Shown in pieces: positions 9,658-17,053 of a stretch of 42,692 bases of DNA. The notes beneath the pieces are model-generated. The model was not told where the DNA came from. It searched no databases and was given only the letters and a program-made list of their open reading frames with translations. This DNA comes from Acidimicrobiia bacterium (GTDB lineage Bacteria; Actinomycetota; Acidimicrobiia; Spongiisociales; Spongiisociaceae), in the NCBI GenBank assembly GCA_009841075.1, contig VXMP01000085.1, positions 1 to 42,692 on the forward strand, given 5' to 3'. The stretch's first letter is position 1. Each line of letters opens with the position of its first letter. A program made the position numbers and the translations under genes.

Positions 9658-10890
9658 GTGACCAAGCGTGTGGTTCTGGTCCGGCATGGAGAGTCCGAGG
9701 CCAATGCCGGGGAGCTCTGGCAGGGGGCTACCTCCTCGCCCCTGACCGAGGCAGGTAGAGACCAGGCGGAGTTGCTGGGGGCTCGCCTCCAACATCGGAA
9801 GTTTGACATGGTGGCAAGTTCCGATCTGGAACGGGCACTTCATACCGCCCGGCTGGCCGGCTATCCGGTTCCTCTGGTTGATCCCGGCTGGCGGGAAGGT
9901 TATCTGGGCGAGTGGGAGGGTCGTCCCACCGAGTGGGTGGTAGACCATTGCGGCGACGACCTGATGCGGCTTCAGTACGACTACGACCTGCCCATGGGAC
10001 GAACCGGCGAAACCCCTCGTCAGGTGGCGGAGAGGAGCTGGAAGTCCCTCACCTCGCTGTTAGAAAAAATTGATGAGGGTGGATCCGGTCTGGTGTTCGC
10101 CCACGGCGGGGTGATCGACATGATCTTATGGCGGATTACCAGGCTCACCCCGGGTCGGCGGCGGTCCGGTTTCTTGTCTAACGGTTCGCTCTGCGAGCTG
10201 AGCTTCAAAGGCGATAAAGCAAGCATCCTGCGCTACAACGACGCCACCCATCTGAGCCCGATAGCCCCCTGGTCTGAGGCCACCCGAACGGAAGGCGGTA
10301 CGGTCATCGACCTGATCCGTCACGGGGTTACCCACGCCAACCTTGATGGTCGGGTACAGGGTCGGCTGGACAGCGATCTCCATCCGAACGGAAAGCGGCA
10401 AGCCCGGCGTCTGTCTTCCTGGGTTGGGGATTTCGATGAGATATATTCTTCCCCGCTGGCCCGGGCCTCTTCCACGGCCGAGATAGCCTTCGGGCAGGCA
10501 CCGAGGTTGGCCGATGACCTGATGGAGATCAGCTTCGGAGAGTGGGAGGGGAACCGTTGGCAGGACCTGGCCGCCCAAGGTCGTCTGGATGAGTACCAAA
10601 AAGGCCATGACGTGCGAAGAGGCCGAACCGGCGAAACCTGGGCGGAAGCCCAGGCCCGCATAGAGGGGTTTATCAACCACCTGGCCCGCACCCACCCGGG
10701 GAAGCGGGTAGCCGCCACCTCTCACGGCGGGGTGATCCGAGCCTATGCCGCTCGGGTCCTAGGGCTCCCCTACGAAAAGATCGGCCTGCTAGGACACCTG
10801 CAGAACACCTCGGTCACCCAGATAGCCATCGCCGAGGACGGCTTCCCCACCCTGGCCACCTATAACCTCGCCCCCCATCTGGAGGACTGA
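9658..10890 (+). CDS. Tandem two-domain histidine phosphatase family protein
   Basis: 410 residues with two phosphoglycerate-mutase-like (histidine phosphatase) domains. Domain 1 begins at VVLVRHGESEAN (His about residue 10) and has the late motif FAHGGVIDMIL. Domain 2 begins at DLIRHGVTHANLDGRVQG (His about residue 222) and has ATSHGGVIRAYAARVLGLP. Both keep the RHG catalytic His and the second His, so both may be active. Substrates in this family range from phosphosugars to cobalamin and cell-wall intermediates and cannot be assigned. The GTG start lies 11 bp after hppA, suggesting an operon. A 17-codon copy of a related C-terminus is present at 12652-12702. Confidence 0.85.
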   Translation: MTKRVVLVRHGESEANAGELWQGATSSPLTEAGRDQAELLGARLQHRKFDMVASSDLERALHTARLAGYPVPLVDPGWREGYLGEWEGRPTEWVVDHCGDDLMRLQYDYDLPMGRTGETPRQVAERSWKSLTSLLEKIDEGGSGLVFAHGGVIDMILWRITRLTPGRRRSGFLSNGSLCELSFKGDKASILRYNDATHLSPIAPWSEATRTEGGTVIDLIRHGVTHANLDGRVQGRLDSDLHPNGKRQARRLSSWVGDFDEIYSSPLARASSTAEIAFGQAPRLADDLMEISFGEWEGNRWQDLAAQGRLDEYQKGHDVRRGRTGETWAEAQARIEGFINHLARTHPGKRVAATSHGGVIRAYAARVLGLPYEKIGLLGHLQNTSVTQIAIAEDGFPTLATYNLAPHLED

Positions 10891-10905
10891 TCCCTCAATA
10901 AGTTG

Positions 10906-12117
10906 TCAGGCCTGGTGGTCGGAGGCAGGGATGGAGGGAGCCTTGAGGATTTCTTCGTTCGATTTCCAGCCCCCACCTGCTCGGACCATCAGTTCCGCTT
11001 CTGCCAGGCGGTTTAGGTCGCGGCTCAGGGTTCTCGGACCCACCTTGGCGTAGGCAGCCGCAACTTCGGGGGTAAGGCCGGGCAGGGCGGCCTGGGTGAC
11101 AACCCGTCCGGAAGGCAACGCCAGGGCCAGGGCGAGTTGACGGGTTCGGTTGGAACCCTTGGGGAACCGGTTGATGGTCTCGTGAACGTAGTTGACCCAG
11201 GTAATCCGCTTCTGATGTTCGGTTACCAGCTCGGTCTGCTCATATAGCCCGTCGATAAGACCTTGGGCGGCGTAAACCACAAATCCGGTAATGGATTTGG
11301 TTCGGCCGGCCCGGGCCAATTCCCTTTGGTACTGATCGCGGGTGAGGTTGTAATGGTTGGAAAGCACATGGGCGGCGGGCAGCGGAACCAAGCCGGTTCG
11401 GGCTAGCAACACGAACTCCAGTAGGCGGGCAGTCCGTCCGTTTCCATCGCCGAAGGGATGTATCCAGGCGATGTAGAGATGGGCACAGACGGCGCGGGCT
11501 ATGGCGAGGGCGAAAGCGATTACGGGATCTTCGGATTCGAAGGTGTCGCTTTCGAGCCAGTCGGCCAGACGGCCCAGCAGATAGTCGCAGTCCTCGGCCG
11601 GTGCGCCTCGGTATCGCCCGACTCCCACCGAGTGGCGGCGTACCTCACCGGGGACGGCATCCTCCTCGTACTCGGTGTTGACGAGGATTTGACGGTTGAA
11701 CTCACAGATCAACACGGGCGTTATACGCAGTTCCTGACCACCCACCAGCTGGTCAGCTATCAGGTTGAGCGCATCTATCACGTTGCGTACCTCCCGCTCC
11801 TGGTAGGCACGGGAGGGAGGTGCGGTGTAGGTGCCCTGTAGGATGCCGCTGATCTGTTCCTCGGTCAGGGTGTTTCCTTCGATGGCGGTGGTGCCCTGGA
11901 CCCCTTTTACCAGGGCGACCTGGTAAAGCTGTTGGGCAGTATCAGGCGGAAGAGGAGCCTCTGCCAGCTGTCGGCACATCGCCCGTGCTTCTCCCAATCC
12001 AATCCAGGTGGCGGGGAGAAGGTCGTTCAGGTCGGATGCCGAAAAGGATATCCAAGGATGGGATTCCTTGGTAGGTTCGCATAGATTGTCAGTGTAGTTG
12101 ACTTTTAGCTTGTCCAT
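10906..12117 (-). CDS. Fic family protein with N-terminal inhibitory helix (class II)
   Basis: 403 residues. The Fic core motif HPFGDGNGRTAR starts at His about 220 and is complete, as expected for AMP transfer from ATP to a target hydroxyl. The N-terminal TTAIEGN places the inhibitory Glu at about residue 80, the class II arrangement with an intramolecular autoinhibitory helix. The C-terminal third (RVVTQAALPGLTPEVAAAYAKVG and following) resembles a winged helix-turn-helix domain. Such proteins are often solitary regulators or toxin-like enzymes with unknown targets. It is convergent with the phosphatase gene (15-bp gap). A repeat-rich non-coding stretch lies upstream, and the gene may have arrived with it. 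Confidence 0.88.
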   Translation of the reverse strand: MDKLKVNYTDNLCEPTKESHPWISFSASDLNDLLPATWIGLGEARAMCRQLAEAPLPPDTAQQLYQVALVKGVQGTTAIEGNTLTEEQISGILQGTYTAPPSRAYQEREVRNVIDALNLIADQLVGGQELRITPVLICEFNRQILVNTEYEEDAVPGEVRRHSVGVGRYRGAPAEDCDYLLGRLADWLESDTFESEDPVIAFALAIARAVCAHLYIAWIHPFGDGNGRTARLLEFVLLARTGLVPLPAAHVLSNHYNLTRDQYQRELARAGRTKSITGFVVYAAQGLIDGLYEQTELVTEHQKRITWVNYVHETINRFPKGSNRTRQLALALALPSGRVVTQAALPGLTPEVAAAYAKVGPRTLSRDLNRLAEAELMVRAGGGWKSNEEILKAPSIPASDHQA

Positions 12118-12319
12118 TTATATGTCTATAGAATTGTCTCCAAATCTGTCCCAGCGATATCGCACCTTCTCTACACACCCAAGAAGAAGCGCGGAAACCC
12201 AGGATTCGTTCGGAAAACTGGCCCGGTCTGTCATCACGAACCCGCTTGAACGTATCATTCGGGGCCACTCCCACTGAAGACCACACCTTTCATATAGGTA
12301 GTTTTGAGGTACTTCGGGA

Positions 12320-12472
12320 GCGTTTTTTCGCGTTCTCAAAATTAGGGGTTGAATTTGTCCCCAAGTCATGATACGTAGGGGGTTGCCAAGCACCGAAGGC
12401 CGGGCAAGAGGTAGGTACCCCGATCGGATCCCCGGCATTTGAGGGAACATATTTGTATGGAGCGAACAGCCG
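12320..12472 (+). repeat. Interspersed repeat R1, copy B
   Basis: This is the second copy of the repeat at 1-155, in the opposite orientation. Identity is highest at 12367-12404 (38 of 38 bases) and remains high from GATCGGATCC to GTATGGAGCG. The copies differ by scattered substitutions and small indels, so they are not a recent duplication. It starts with GCGTTTTTTCGCG, a short palindrome around a T run. In both copies one frame stays open across the unit, but the unit has no recognisable protein family. Confidence 0.8.
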
Positions 12473-12483
12473 TACCGCAGTCT

Positions 12484-12500
12484 CCCGGCTTCAGTCCGGG
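12484..12500. other. Short hairpin adjoining repeat R1
   Basis: CCCGG at 12484-12488 pairs with CCGGG at 12496-12500 around a CTTCAGT loop. The arrangement GCAGTCTCCCGGCTTCAGTC followed by a GGTTGAC-like sequence recalls the right-end hairpin of IS200/IS605-type elements. No tnpA or tnpB is present, so the resemblance is only suggestive. Confidence 0.25.
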
Positions 12501-12547
12501 CATGGTTGACCACGCTCCGAATCAGGTGGTGTGAGGCGGGGGCGGGG

Positions 12548-12580
12548 ACCCGGCGTAGCCGGGTGAAGTGTGTGGTTTTT
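12548..12580 (+). terminator. Possible weak terminator hairpin
   Basis: ACCCGGC (12548-12554) and GCCGGGT (12558-12564) form a 7-bp stem with a GTA loop. A run of five T occurs at 12576-12580, which is further from the stem than in a classical intrinsic terminator. It lies in a non-coding interval with no clear upstream gene on this strand. Confidence 0.3.
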
Positions 12581-12651
12581 GGCTTTCGAGAGGGTGTCTT
12601 CCCAGCTTATAGGCTTTTCCTACGTTCTCCCTCCGATAGTATCGTCTAGGC

Positions 12652-12702
12652 AGCTTTCCCAATCTGGCCGCCTATAACCTCGCTCCTCGTATGGAAGGCT
12701 GA
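12652..12702 (+). pseudogene. C-terminal remnant of a histidine phosphatase gene
   Basis: Read on the plus strand, these codons give SFPNLAAYNLAPRMEG and a stop. The end of the intact phosphatase at 10890 reads GFPTLATYNLAPHLED and a stop. The match continues a few bases past the stop codon (TGATC...CAATAA). An in-frame TAG at 12637-12639 closes the frame upstream. The remnant brackets the Fic gene and repeat R1 between two related gene ends, suggesting either a decayed tandem copy or an old duplication accompanying an insertion. Confidence 0.7.
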
Positions 12703-12736
12703 TCGCCAATAAAGGGGGTTTCGGATAGGTGGGGTT

Positions 12737-13471
12737 TTATCCTTCGCAGCCTTGGGCGTTGTCTACCGCCGGTTTTAGGCCCAGTCGATAATGGGCTACC
12801 TCACCGTTTTCTACGGCGAAGTAGATGCGGTAGTCGGCGTCCGCTTCATCGTTGGGGACAAAGGCCCAGGCCGGGCCCTCCAACAGCACACCGGAGACCT
12901 GCTGGATATTGGCGGAGTAAACCTCGCGCAGGCTGGATTCCGAGGTGCCGATCCTGACGCCTGAGCGGGTAGCCAGGGTACTGGGGGAGTGGATTTCGAT
13001 TCTCACCACCTCGCCATCAACCACCATGAAGGCCACTCCGGGAAGGGCGGTTAAAGCGGTCATGTAGAAACAGCTGTCGGTGGAGGCTCGTCCGAAGTCC
13101 TGGGTTAGTTCCAATCCCGAGGCCGTGACCGCCTCATCTACGGTCATCCCCAACGTGACCGGGCCAATCCCTCGGAGAATCACCACATCCTCTTCAGTTA
13201 ACTCCGGAGTGGGAGCCGAATCGGCTGCGGTAGTGGTAGTGGTGGGATAGGGCTCATCTGCGGTTGCGGGGTCGGGCTCGTCGGTGGGGTCCGGCTCATC
13301 AGCGACAGAGACCGTGGTCTCGGTTACGGAGGTGGTCGTAGTGGAGGTCACCAAAGTTATTTCCGCCCCGTTTTCTTCGATGGGATCAGGGGTATCGGTA
13401 GGTTCCTCATCCCCTCCGCATCCGGCCAGCACCAAAGCCAGGACTGCTGTTATCAACACCCGCTTTTTCAA
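12737..13471 (-). CDS. Putative lipoprotein with acidic Thr/Pro-rich linker
   Basis: I place the start at TTG 13471, giving 244 residues beginning MKKRVLITAVLALVLAGCGG, because GGAG lies just upstream; a TTG at 13528 would put extra residues ahead of the signal peptide. LAGC is a lipobox, so the protein is probably lipid-anchored outside the membrane. Residues about 22-95 are a low-complexity Glu/Asp/Pro/Thr linker with repeated EPDPT/TADEPYPT-like units. The C-terminal part (about 95-244) is globular, starts LRGIGPVTLGMTVDEAVTASG, and contains two Cys that may form a disulphide. This resembles uncharacterised actinobacterial lipoproteins; the function is unknown. Confidence 0.75.
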   Translation of the reverse strand: MKKRVLITAVLALVLAGCGGDEEPTDTPDPIEENGAEITLVTSTTTTSVTETTVSVADEPDPTDEPDPATADEPYPTTTTTAADSAPTPELTEEDVVILRGIGPVTLGMTVDEAVTASGLELTQDFGRASTDSCFYMTALTALPGVAFMVVDGEVVRIEIHSPSTLATRSGVRIGTSESSLREVYSANIQQVSGVLLEGPAWAFVPNDEADADYRIYFAVENGEVAHYRLGLKPAVDNAQGCEG

Positions 13472-13624
13472 GGCTTCTCCTTCGGACGGCGCGATTTTCG
13501 CGTTCTTGCGCCTAACGCTACCAGTCAAAACCCCCTAACAGGTACCTTTTCTCAAGCGATACGGCAGTAAGCCCAAAAAGCTTCATGGCTGGACAGGTCC
13601 GAAGTTCTTGACCACAATAGTTTT

Positions 13625-13786
13625 ATGACCCAAGCCACTGTCTCGGAGCTTGAAGCGAATCTTTCTCATTATTTGCGGCAGGTACGCCGTGGTGGAGAGA
13701 TTGAAATCTTAGACCGAGGTCGGCCGGTAGCAAGACTGAATCCCACTTTGACAGAAAAGGGGTTCTGGCCCGGACAGGTTGGTTAG
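13625..13786 (+). CDS. Phd/YefM-type antitoxin, short and without a toxin partner
   Basis: A 53-residue ORF beginning MTQATVSELEANLSHYLRQV and continuing GGEIEILDRGRPVARLNP, the conserved DNA-binding N-terminal fold of Phd/YefM antitoxins. Normal members have about 75-90 residues, so the toxin-binding C-terminal tail is shortened. No Doc, RelE or PIN-type toxin gene follows; the next ORF is convergent and ends two bases away. No clear Shine-Dalgarno sequence is visible. It is either an orphan regulator or a remnant of a toxin-antitoxin locus. The Fic protein 1.5 kb away is not of the small Doc type and is unlikely to be its partner. Confidence 0.65.
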   Translation: MTQATVSELEANLSHYLRQVRRGGEIEILDRGRPVARLNPTLTEKGFWPGQVG

Positions 13787-13787
13787 C

Positions 13788-14045
13788 TCAGGAATAGTCA
13801 CCCTTGACCCTTCCGGTGAGTATCTCCGAAGCCTTGGAAGACGAGAGGGCCGACCGGGTTTGAGGTACCGGGCCTAGCCAGTCAAAGTCGTCAGATACCC
13901 CGATAGTTCCTTGCAGCTGACCGAGGTGCCGCTTTTCAAGGGGTAGTTCGTTTATAACCTCATCTAAGGTTTGGCCTGACTCTCCCAAGGCAATCTGTCG
14001 GGTTGGCTCATAGATCCTTTCATCCATCGAAATAATGATACGCAT
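13788..14045 (-). CDS. Hypothetical 85-residue protein, possibly antitoxin-like
   Basis: It reads MRIIISMDERIYEPTRQIAL near the start, then ESGQTLDEVINELPLEKR. The N-terminal pattern of a short strand followed by a helix resembles ribbon-helix-helix antitoxins such as VapB, but the match is loose. The C-terminal half is Ser/Gly-rich with no recognised motif. It is convergent with the Phd-like gene and divergent from the ATPase at 14242. No toxin gene follows. The assignment as a real gene is moderate and its function is unknown. Confidence 0.4.
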   Translation of the reverse strand: MRIIISMDERIYEPTRQIALGESGQTLDEVINELPLEKRHLGQLQGTIGVSDDFDWLGPVPQTRSALSSSKASEILTGRVKGDYS

Positions 14046-14160
14046 CTTTTTCTTCGTACTCGTAACGAACAGCTTAGAATACCATTTCTAAATCATTTTT
14101 ATTATTCTAGATTGGGATTATCTCCAATGTGTTAAGTCAGCAAGGCGGGCCTCATTTTCT

Positions 14161-14196
14161 ATAAAGTGGCACATCATATGCCGATAAAGTGGCACA
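14161..14196. repeat. Two 13-bp direct repeats upstream of the ATPase gene
   Basis: ATAAAGTGGCACA occurs at 14161-14173 and again at 14184-14196, 23 bp apart start to start, about two helical turns. This fits an operator bound by a dimer on one DNA face. An alternative is a remnant of an insertion-sequence end with repeated transposase-binding sites. Confidence 0.5.
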
Positions 14197-14220
14197 CTGT
14201 AGTACCATATAGATGATTTA

Positions 14221-14244
14221 CCTCCTGCCTGGAGGCTACAGATG
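14221..14244 (+). promoter_or_regulatory. Shine-Dalgarno site inside a small hairpin
   Basis: GGAGG at 14231-14235 lies six bases before the ATG at 14242. The perfect complement CCTCC lies at 14221-14225, giving a 5-bp stem with a TGCCT loop. Folding would hide the ribosome binding site, so translation of the ATPase may be kept low or be conditional. Confidence 0.45.
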
Positions 14245-15525
14245 AGTCCCAACAGCCTTACACCGGACGGATATCTGCCCCGCATTGCGGACGGACAGAT
14301 GCGGTCGGCCCTGGAGACCATGCCGGCCGTGTTAATTGAAGGTCCTCGAGCCTGCGGTAAAACCTGGACAGGCAGAAGGTTTGCCGCTAGTGCACTTTTC
14401 CTGGACGAGCGGGTCGATGACGTCCTTTCAGCCGGAATGGACCCCGGCGGGATACTGTTTGGTGACGCCCCTCGACTCCTGGACGAATGGCAGCTTGCGC
14501 CCCGCATCTGGAACCCGATGCGTCGGGCGTGTGACGAGCGAGCTATGCCCGGCCAATTTATCCTGACCGGTTCGGCCAATCCGCCCGACGACATCACCCG
14601 ACACACGGGTGCGGGCCGGATTATCCGGGTTCGTATGAGCCCGATGAGCCTGTACGAGTCCGGTGACTCCAGCGGAGCGATCTCATTTGGTGGGCTGATG
14701 CAGGGCGACAACATTCCAGCTAGGGAGGAGACCCATTCGCTTGACAAGGTAATGGGGTTGGCTTGCAGGGGCGGGTGGCCGCAGCATATCGGCTCCAATG
14801 TCACCGTGGCGGGTCGGGCAGCCCGGGCCTATCTGTCCGAGATAACCCGAACCGACATTTCAAGGGTCGATGGCGTGGAACGTAACCCACTAAAGGTGGA
14901 AAAGCTTCTCATATCTTTGGCCCGAAACGTGGCAACGGAAGTGCGGGTAGCTACCTTGGCTTCCGATATCGCCGCATCCGGAGGAAATAACCACCTGGAA
15001 CGGCGTACTCTGGCCCGCTACCTCAACGCCTTGGAACGCCTGTTCGTGCTTCAAAAGGTACCGGCCTGGAGTCCTCACCTGGCCTCTCGGGTTCAGATTC
15101 GCCAGGCACCCAAGCTTTCTCTGGTTGACCCTTCCCTGACCGTTGCGGCCCTTGATGCGACGCCGGAGTCGCTGATCAGAGACCTGCCGTTCGCCGGACG
15201 ACTTTTCGAGTCGATGGCCATCCGTGATCTTTCGGTTTACGCCGCCGCACACGGGGCGGGTTTGTCACATTACCGTGACAGCGTTGGACTGGAGGTGGAC
15301 CTGGTAATCAACCTTAAGGCGGGGAGGTGGGCGGCGGTTGAGATCAAGTTGGGCGGACGGGCCGGAATCGAACAAGGTGCACGTGCCCTGCTGCGCCTGC
15401 GCGACAAAATAGACCAGGAGGTGCACGGACCGCCCGCTCGCCTGATCGTCTTAACCGCCACCGGATACGCATTCGAACGTCCCGACGGAGTGGGTGTCGT
15501 CCCGATCACCGCACTAGTGCCCTGA
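14242..15525 (+). CDS. AAA-type ATPase with C-terminal DUF4143 domain
   Basis: 427 residues. The Walker A motif is GPRACGKTW (about residues 34-42), and Walker B-like LLDEWQ is followed by ILTGSANPP, the sensor region of this family. The C-terminal part has SVGLEVDLVI and WAAVEIKLGG, the D...ExK pattern of a PD-(D/E)XK nuclease-like fold (DUF4143). Such proteins are frequent in accessory regions and often sit alone; their biological role is not established. The ATG start has GGAGG at ideal distance, partly masked by a hairpin. Codons and length look intact. Confidence 0.85.
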   Translation: MSPNSLTPDGYLPRIADGQMRSALETMPAVLIEGPRACGKTWTGRRFAASALFLDERVDDVLSAGMDPGGILFGDAPRLLDEWQLAPRIWNPMRRACDERAMPGQFILTGSANPPDDITRHTGAGRIIRVRMSPMSLYESGDSSGAISFGGLMQGDNIPAREETHSLDKVMGLACRGGWPQHIGSNVTVAGRAARAYLSEITRTDISRVDGVERNPLKVEKLLISLARNVATEVRVATLASDIAASGGNNHLERRTLARYLNALERLFVLQKVPAWSPHLASRVQIRQAPKLSLVDPSLTVAALDATPESLIRDLPFAGRLFESMAIRDLSVYAAAHGAGLSHYRDSVGLEVDLVINLKAGRWAAVEIKLGGRAGIEQGARALLRLRDKIDQEVHGPPARLIVLTATGYAFERPDGVGVVPITALVP

Positions 15526-15587
15526 TAGAAAATCCCGCAGTCTTCTATGTAAGAACGGAAAACGTGACCTGCAGTAGAGCTTCGGAT

Positions 15588-16898
15588 TTAATCCGCTTCT
15601 TCTTTGGGCTGATCTTCGGAGCGGTTCCGTTTGCCGAGGCCGGCCGGGGGGCGGATTCGGCGGGCCATGTGTACCAGAACGCCGCTGGCCCGGGTGGGTA
15701 TGGCCACGAACGGTCTTCTGCGGCCGGCAGGTACCCCTTCCCGGGCGAAGATGCGCACCAGGCCGAGCAGGGCCATGATCAGGAACACCAACCCGATCAG
15801 CCAATAAAGTGCCTCGGGACCGCCGGATGCCATGACCGGGCCTCCCGCCAGCGGGCCAAGAACCGAGCCGACTCCCGCCAGCCGAGCCACCATGCTGCTC
15901 ACCCCGACCGCCGACCCGGGCGGAACCCGGTCGTTTATATGACTCAAGGCCAACGGATACATCGACAGGGAGAATCCTCCCACCACGAAAGACACCAACA
16001 AGGCCGACCAACCGAGCGGGTCGGTGTTGATCATCACCAGGCAGGCGGCGGCGCAAATCAATCCGGTGGCGATTATCAACCTGCGCCTTCCTAGCCGGTC
16101 CGACAATATCCCGATAGGGGGTTGCAGCACCACGCTTCCTATCAAGGCGATGGAGGTAAACCAGGCCACCCGATCGGCGCTCATCCCGGATTGAACTGCG
16201 AACACCGCCCCCATGGTGACTAGGGCACCAGACCCGATTCCCTGGCCGAAAGAAACCAGCACCCCCAGTGGAGCCGCCCTCCAAACCTGGCCGAAAGGGA
16301 GTTTGTCGTGGACTATCAGGGTGGGAGCAGCCGAAGGTGCCAAGGTGATGGGGATGACGGCGATGGATAAAAGGATGGAGGCGGCTACGAAAAGGGCAAA
16401 CCCCGAAGGATCACCGAATAAGATCAGCATCTGTCCGGACGAAAGTCCCCCCATCAGCACCACAAAATAGATCGACAGAAGCCGTCCCCGGGTGCGATTG
16501 TTGGCTATCTCGTTCAGCCAACTCTCGCCCACAATACCGAGACCGCCGATGGCGAAGCCGTTGATCAGCCTGGCCAGCGACCAGACGCCGGGGTTGGTGT
16601 TGAGGATGTACAAAAGAGTGGAAGTCGAGGCCAGCGAGGCCAAGGCGGCGTACACCCGGATATGGCCCACATCAACCACCATCCGCCGGGTCACCCAGGC
16701 TCCGGCCAGCAGCCCGATGTAGAAGAAAGACAGGACGATTCCGGTGGTAGTAGTGGAAAAGCCCTCCAGCTCGGCCCTTAATCCGAGCAGAGGGTTCATG
16801 ATTCCGTTGCCCATCATCACGAACAGGACCGCCAGGAGCAGCCCGTGGGAGCCGGTCAGAACTCGGGAGGAAGAGGGGGTTGATGGGGTGGAACTCAC
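15588..16898 (-). CDS. MFS transporter
   Basis: About 436 residues from the preferred GTG at 16898 (AAGG seven bases upstream); an earlier GTG at 16964 has no ribosome binding site. Twelve hydrophobic segments are apparent, with the MFS loop 2-3 motif degenerate (GAWVTRRMVVDVGHIRVY) and the loop 8-9 copy clear (GILSDRLGRRRLI). The C-terminus has a basic tail of about 45 residues. It resembles YcaD-like drug/sugar efflux transporters, but the substrate cannot be predicted. It is convergent with the ATPase gene and lies downstream of the MttB-family gene on the same strand, so it may export or import a compound of that pathway (weak inference). Confidence 0.8.
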   Translation of the reverse strand: MSSTPSTPSSSRVLTGSHGLLLAVLFVMMGNGIMNPLLGLRAELEGFSTTTTGIVLSFFYIGLLAGAWVTRRMVVDVGHIRVYAALASLASTSTLLYILNTNPGVWSLARLINGFAIGGLGIVGESWLNEIANNRTRGRLLSIYFVVLMGGLSSGQMLILFGDPSGFALFVAASILLSIAVIPITLAPSAAPTLIVHDKLPFGQVWRAAPLGVLVSFGQGIGSGALVTMGAVFAVQSGMSADRVAWFTSIALIGSVVLQPPIGILSDRLGRRRLIIATGLICAAACLVMINTDPLGWSALLVSFVVGGFSLSMYPLALSHINDRVPPGSAVGVSSMVARLAGVGSVLGPLAGGPVMASGGPEALYWLIGLVFLIMALLGLVRIFAREGVPAGRRRPFVAIPTRASGVLVHMARRIRPPAGLGKRNRSEDQPKEEAD

Positions 16899-17053
16899 GT
16901 CTCGGCCTTCATGCAAGAGGTCAAAAGTAATTGGCGTGGGATTCCTAAAGAACGACCTCGCCACCGAAAGGGGGAAGGCAACCGAACGGCACCTTCGATA
17001 CTGCGGTTAAACGCGGGCCCCATGATAGCGGAGTGCGTTATAAGTTCTGTTTG

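Larger units (their letters stand above)
12118..12736. other. 619-bp non-coding, repeat-rich interval
   Basis: No convincing gene is seen here. It holds, in order, the Fic upstream region (12118-12319) with AT-rich TCTATAGAATTG, repeat R1 copy B (12320-12472), two small GC-rich hairpins (about 12484-12500 and 12548-12564), and a 17-codon remnant of a histidine phosphatase C-terminus (12652-12702). This composition is typical of a site that has received and lost mobile DNA, which is inference. Confidence 0.6.

Noticed and set aside
12118-12513. 131-residue minus-strand ORF across repeat R1; the other copy keeps the same frame open (RPSVLGNPLRIM)
   Set aside because: The conserved part is explained by nucleotide identity of the repeat, the flanking residues are unrelated to any family I know, and there is no ribosome binding site.
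13625-13786. Pairing of the Phd-like antitoxin with the Fic protein as a Phd-Doc system
   Set aside because: The Fic protein is a 403-residue class II enzyme with its own inhibitory helix, about 1.5 kb away and not adjacent.
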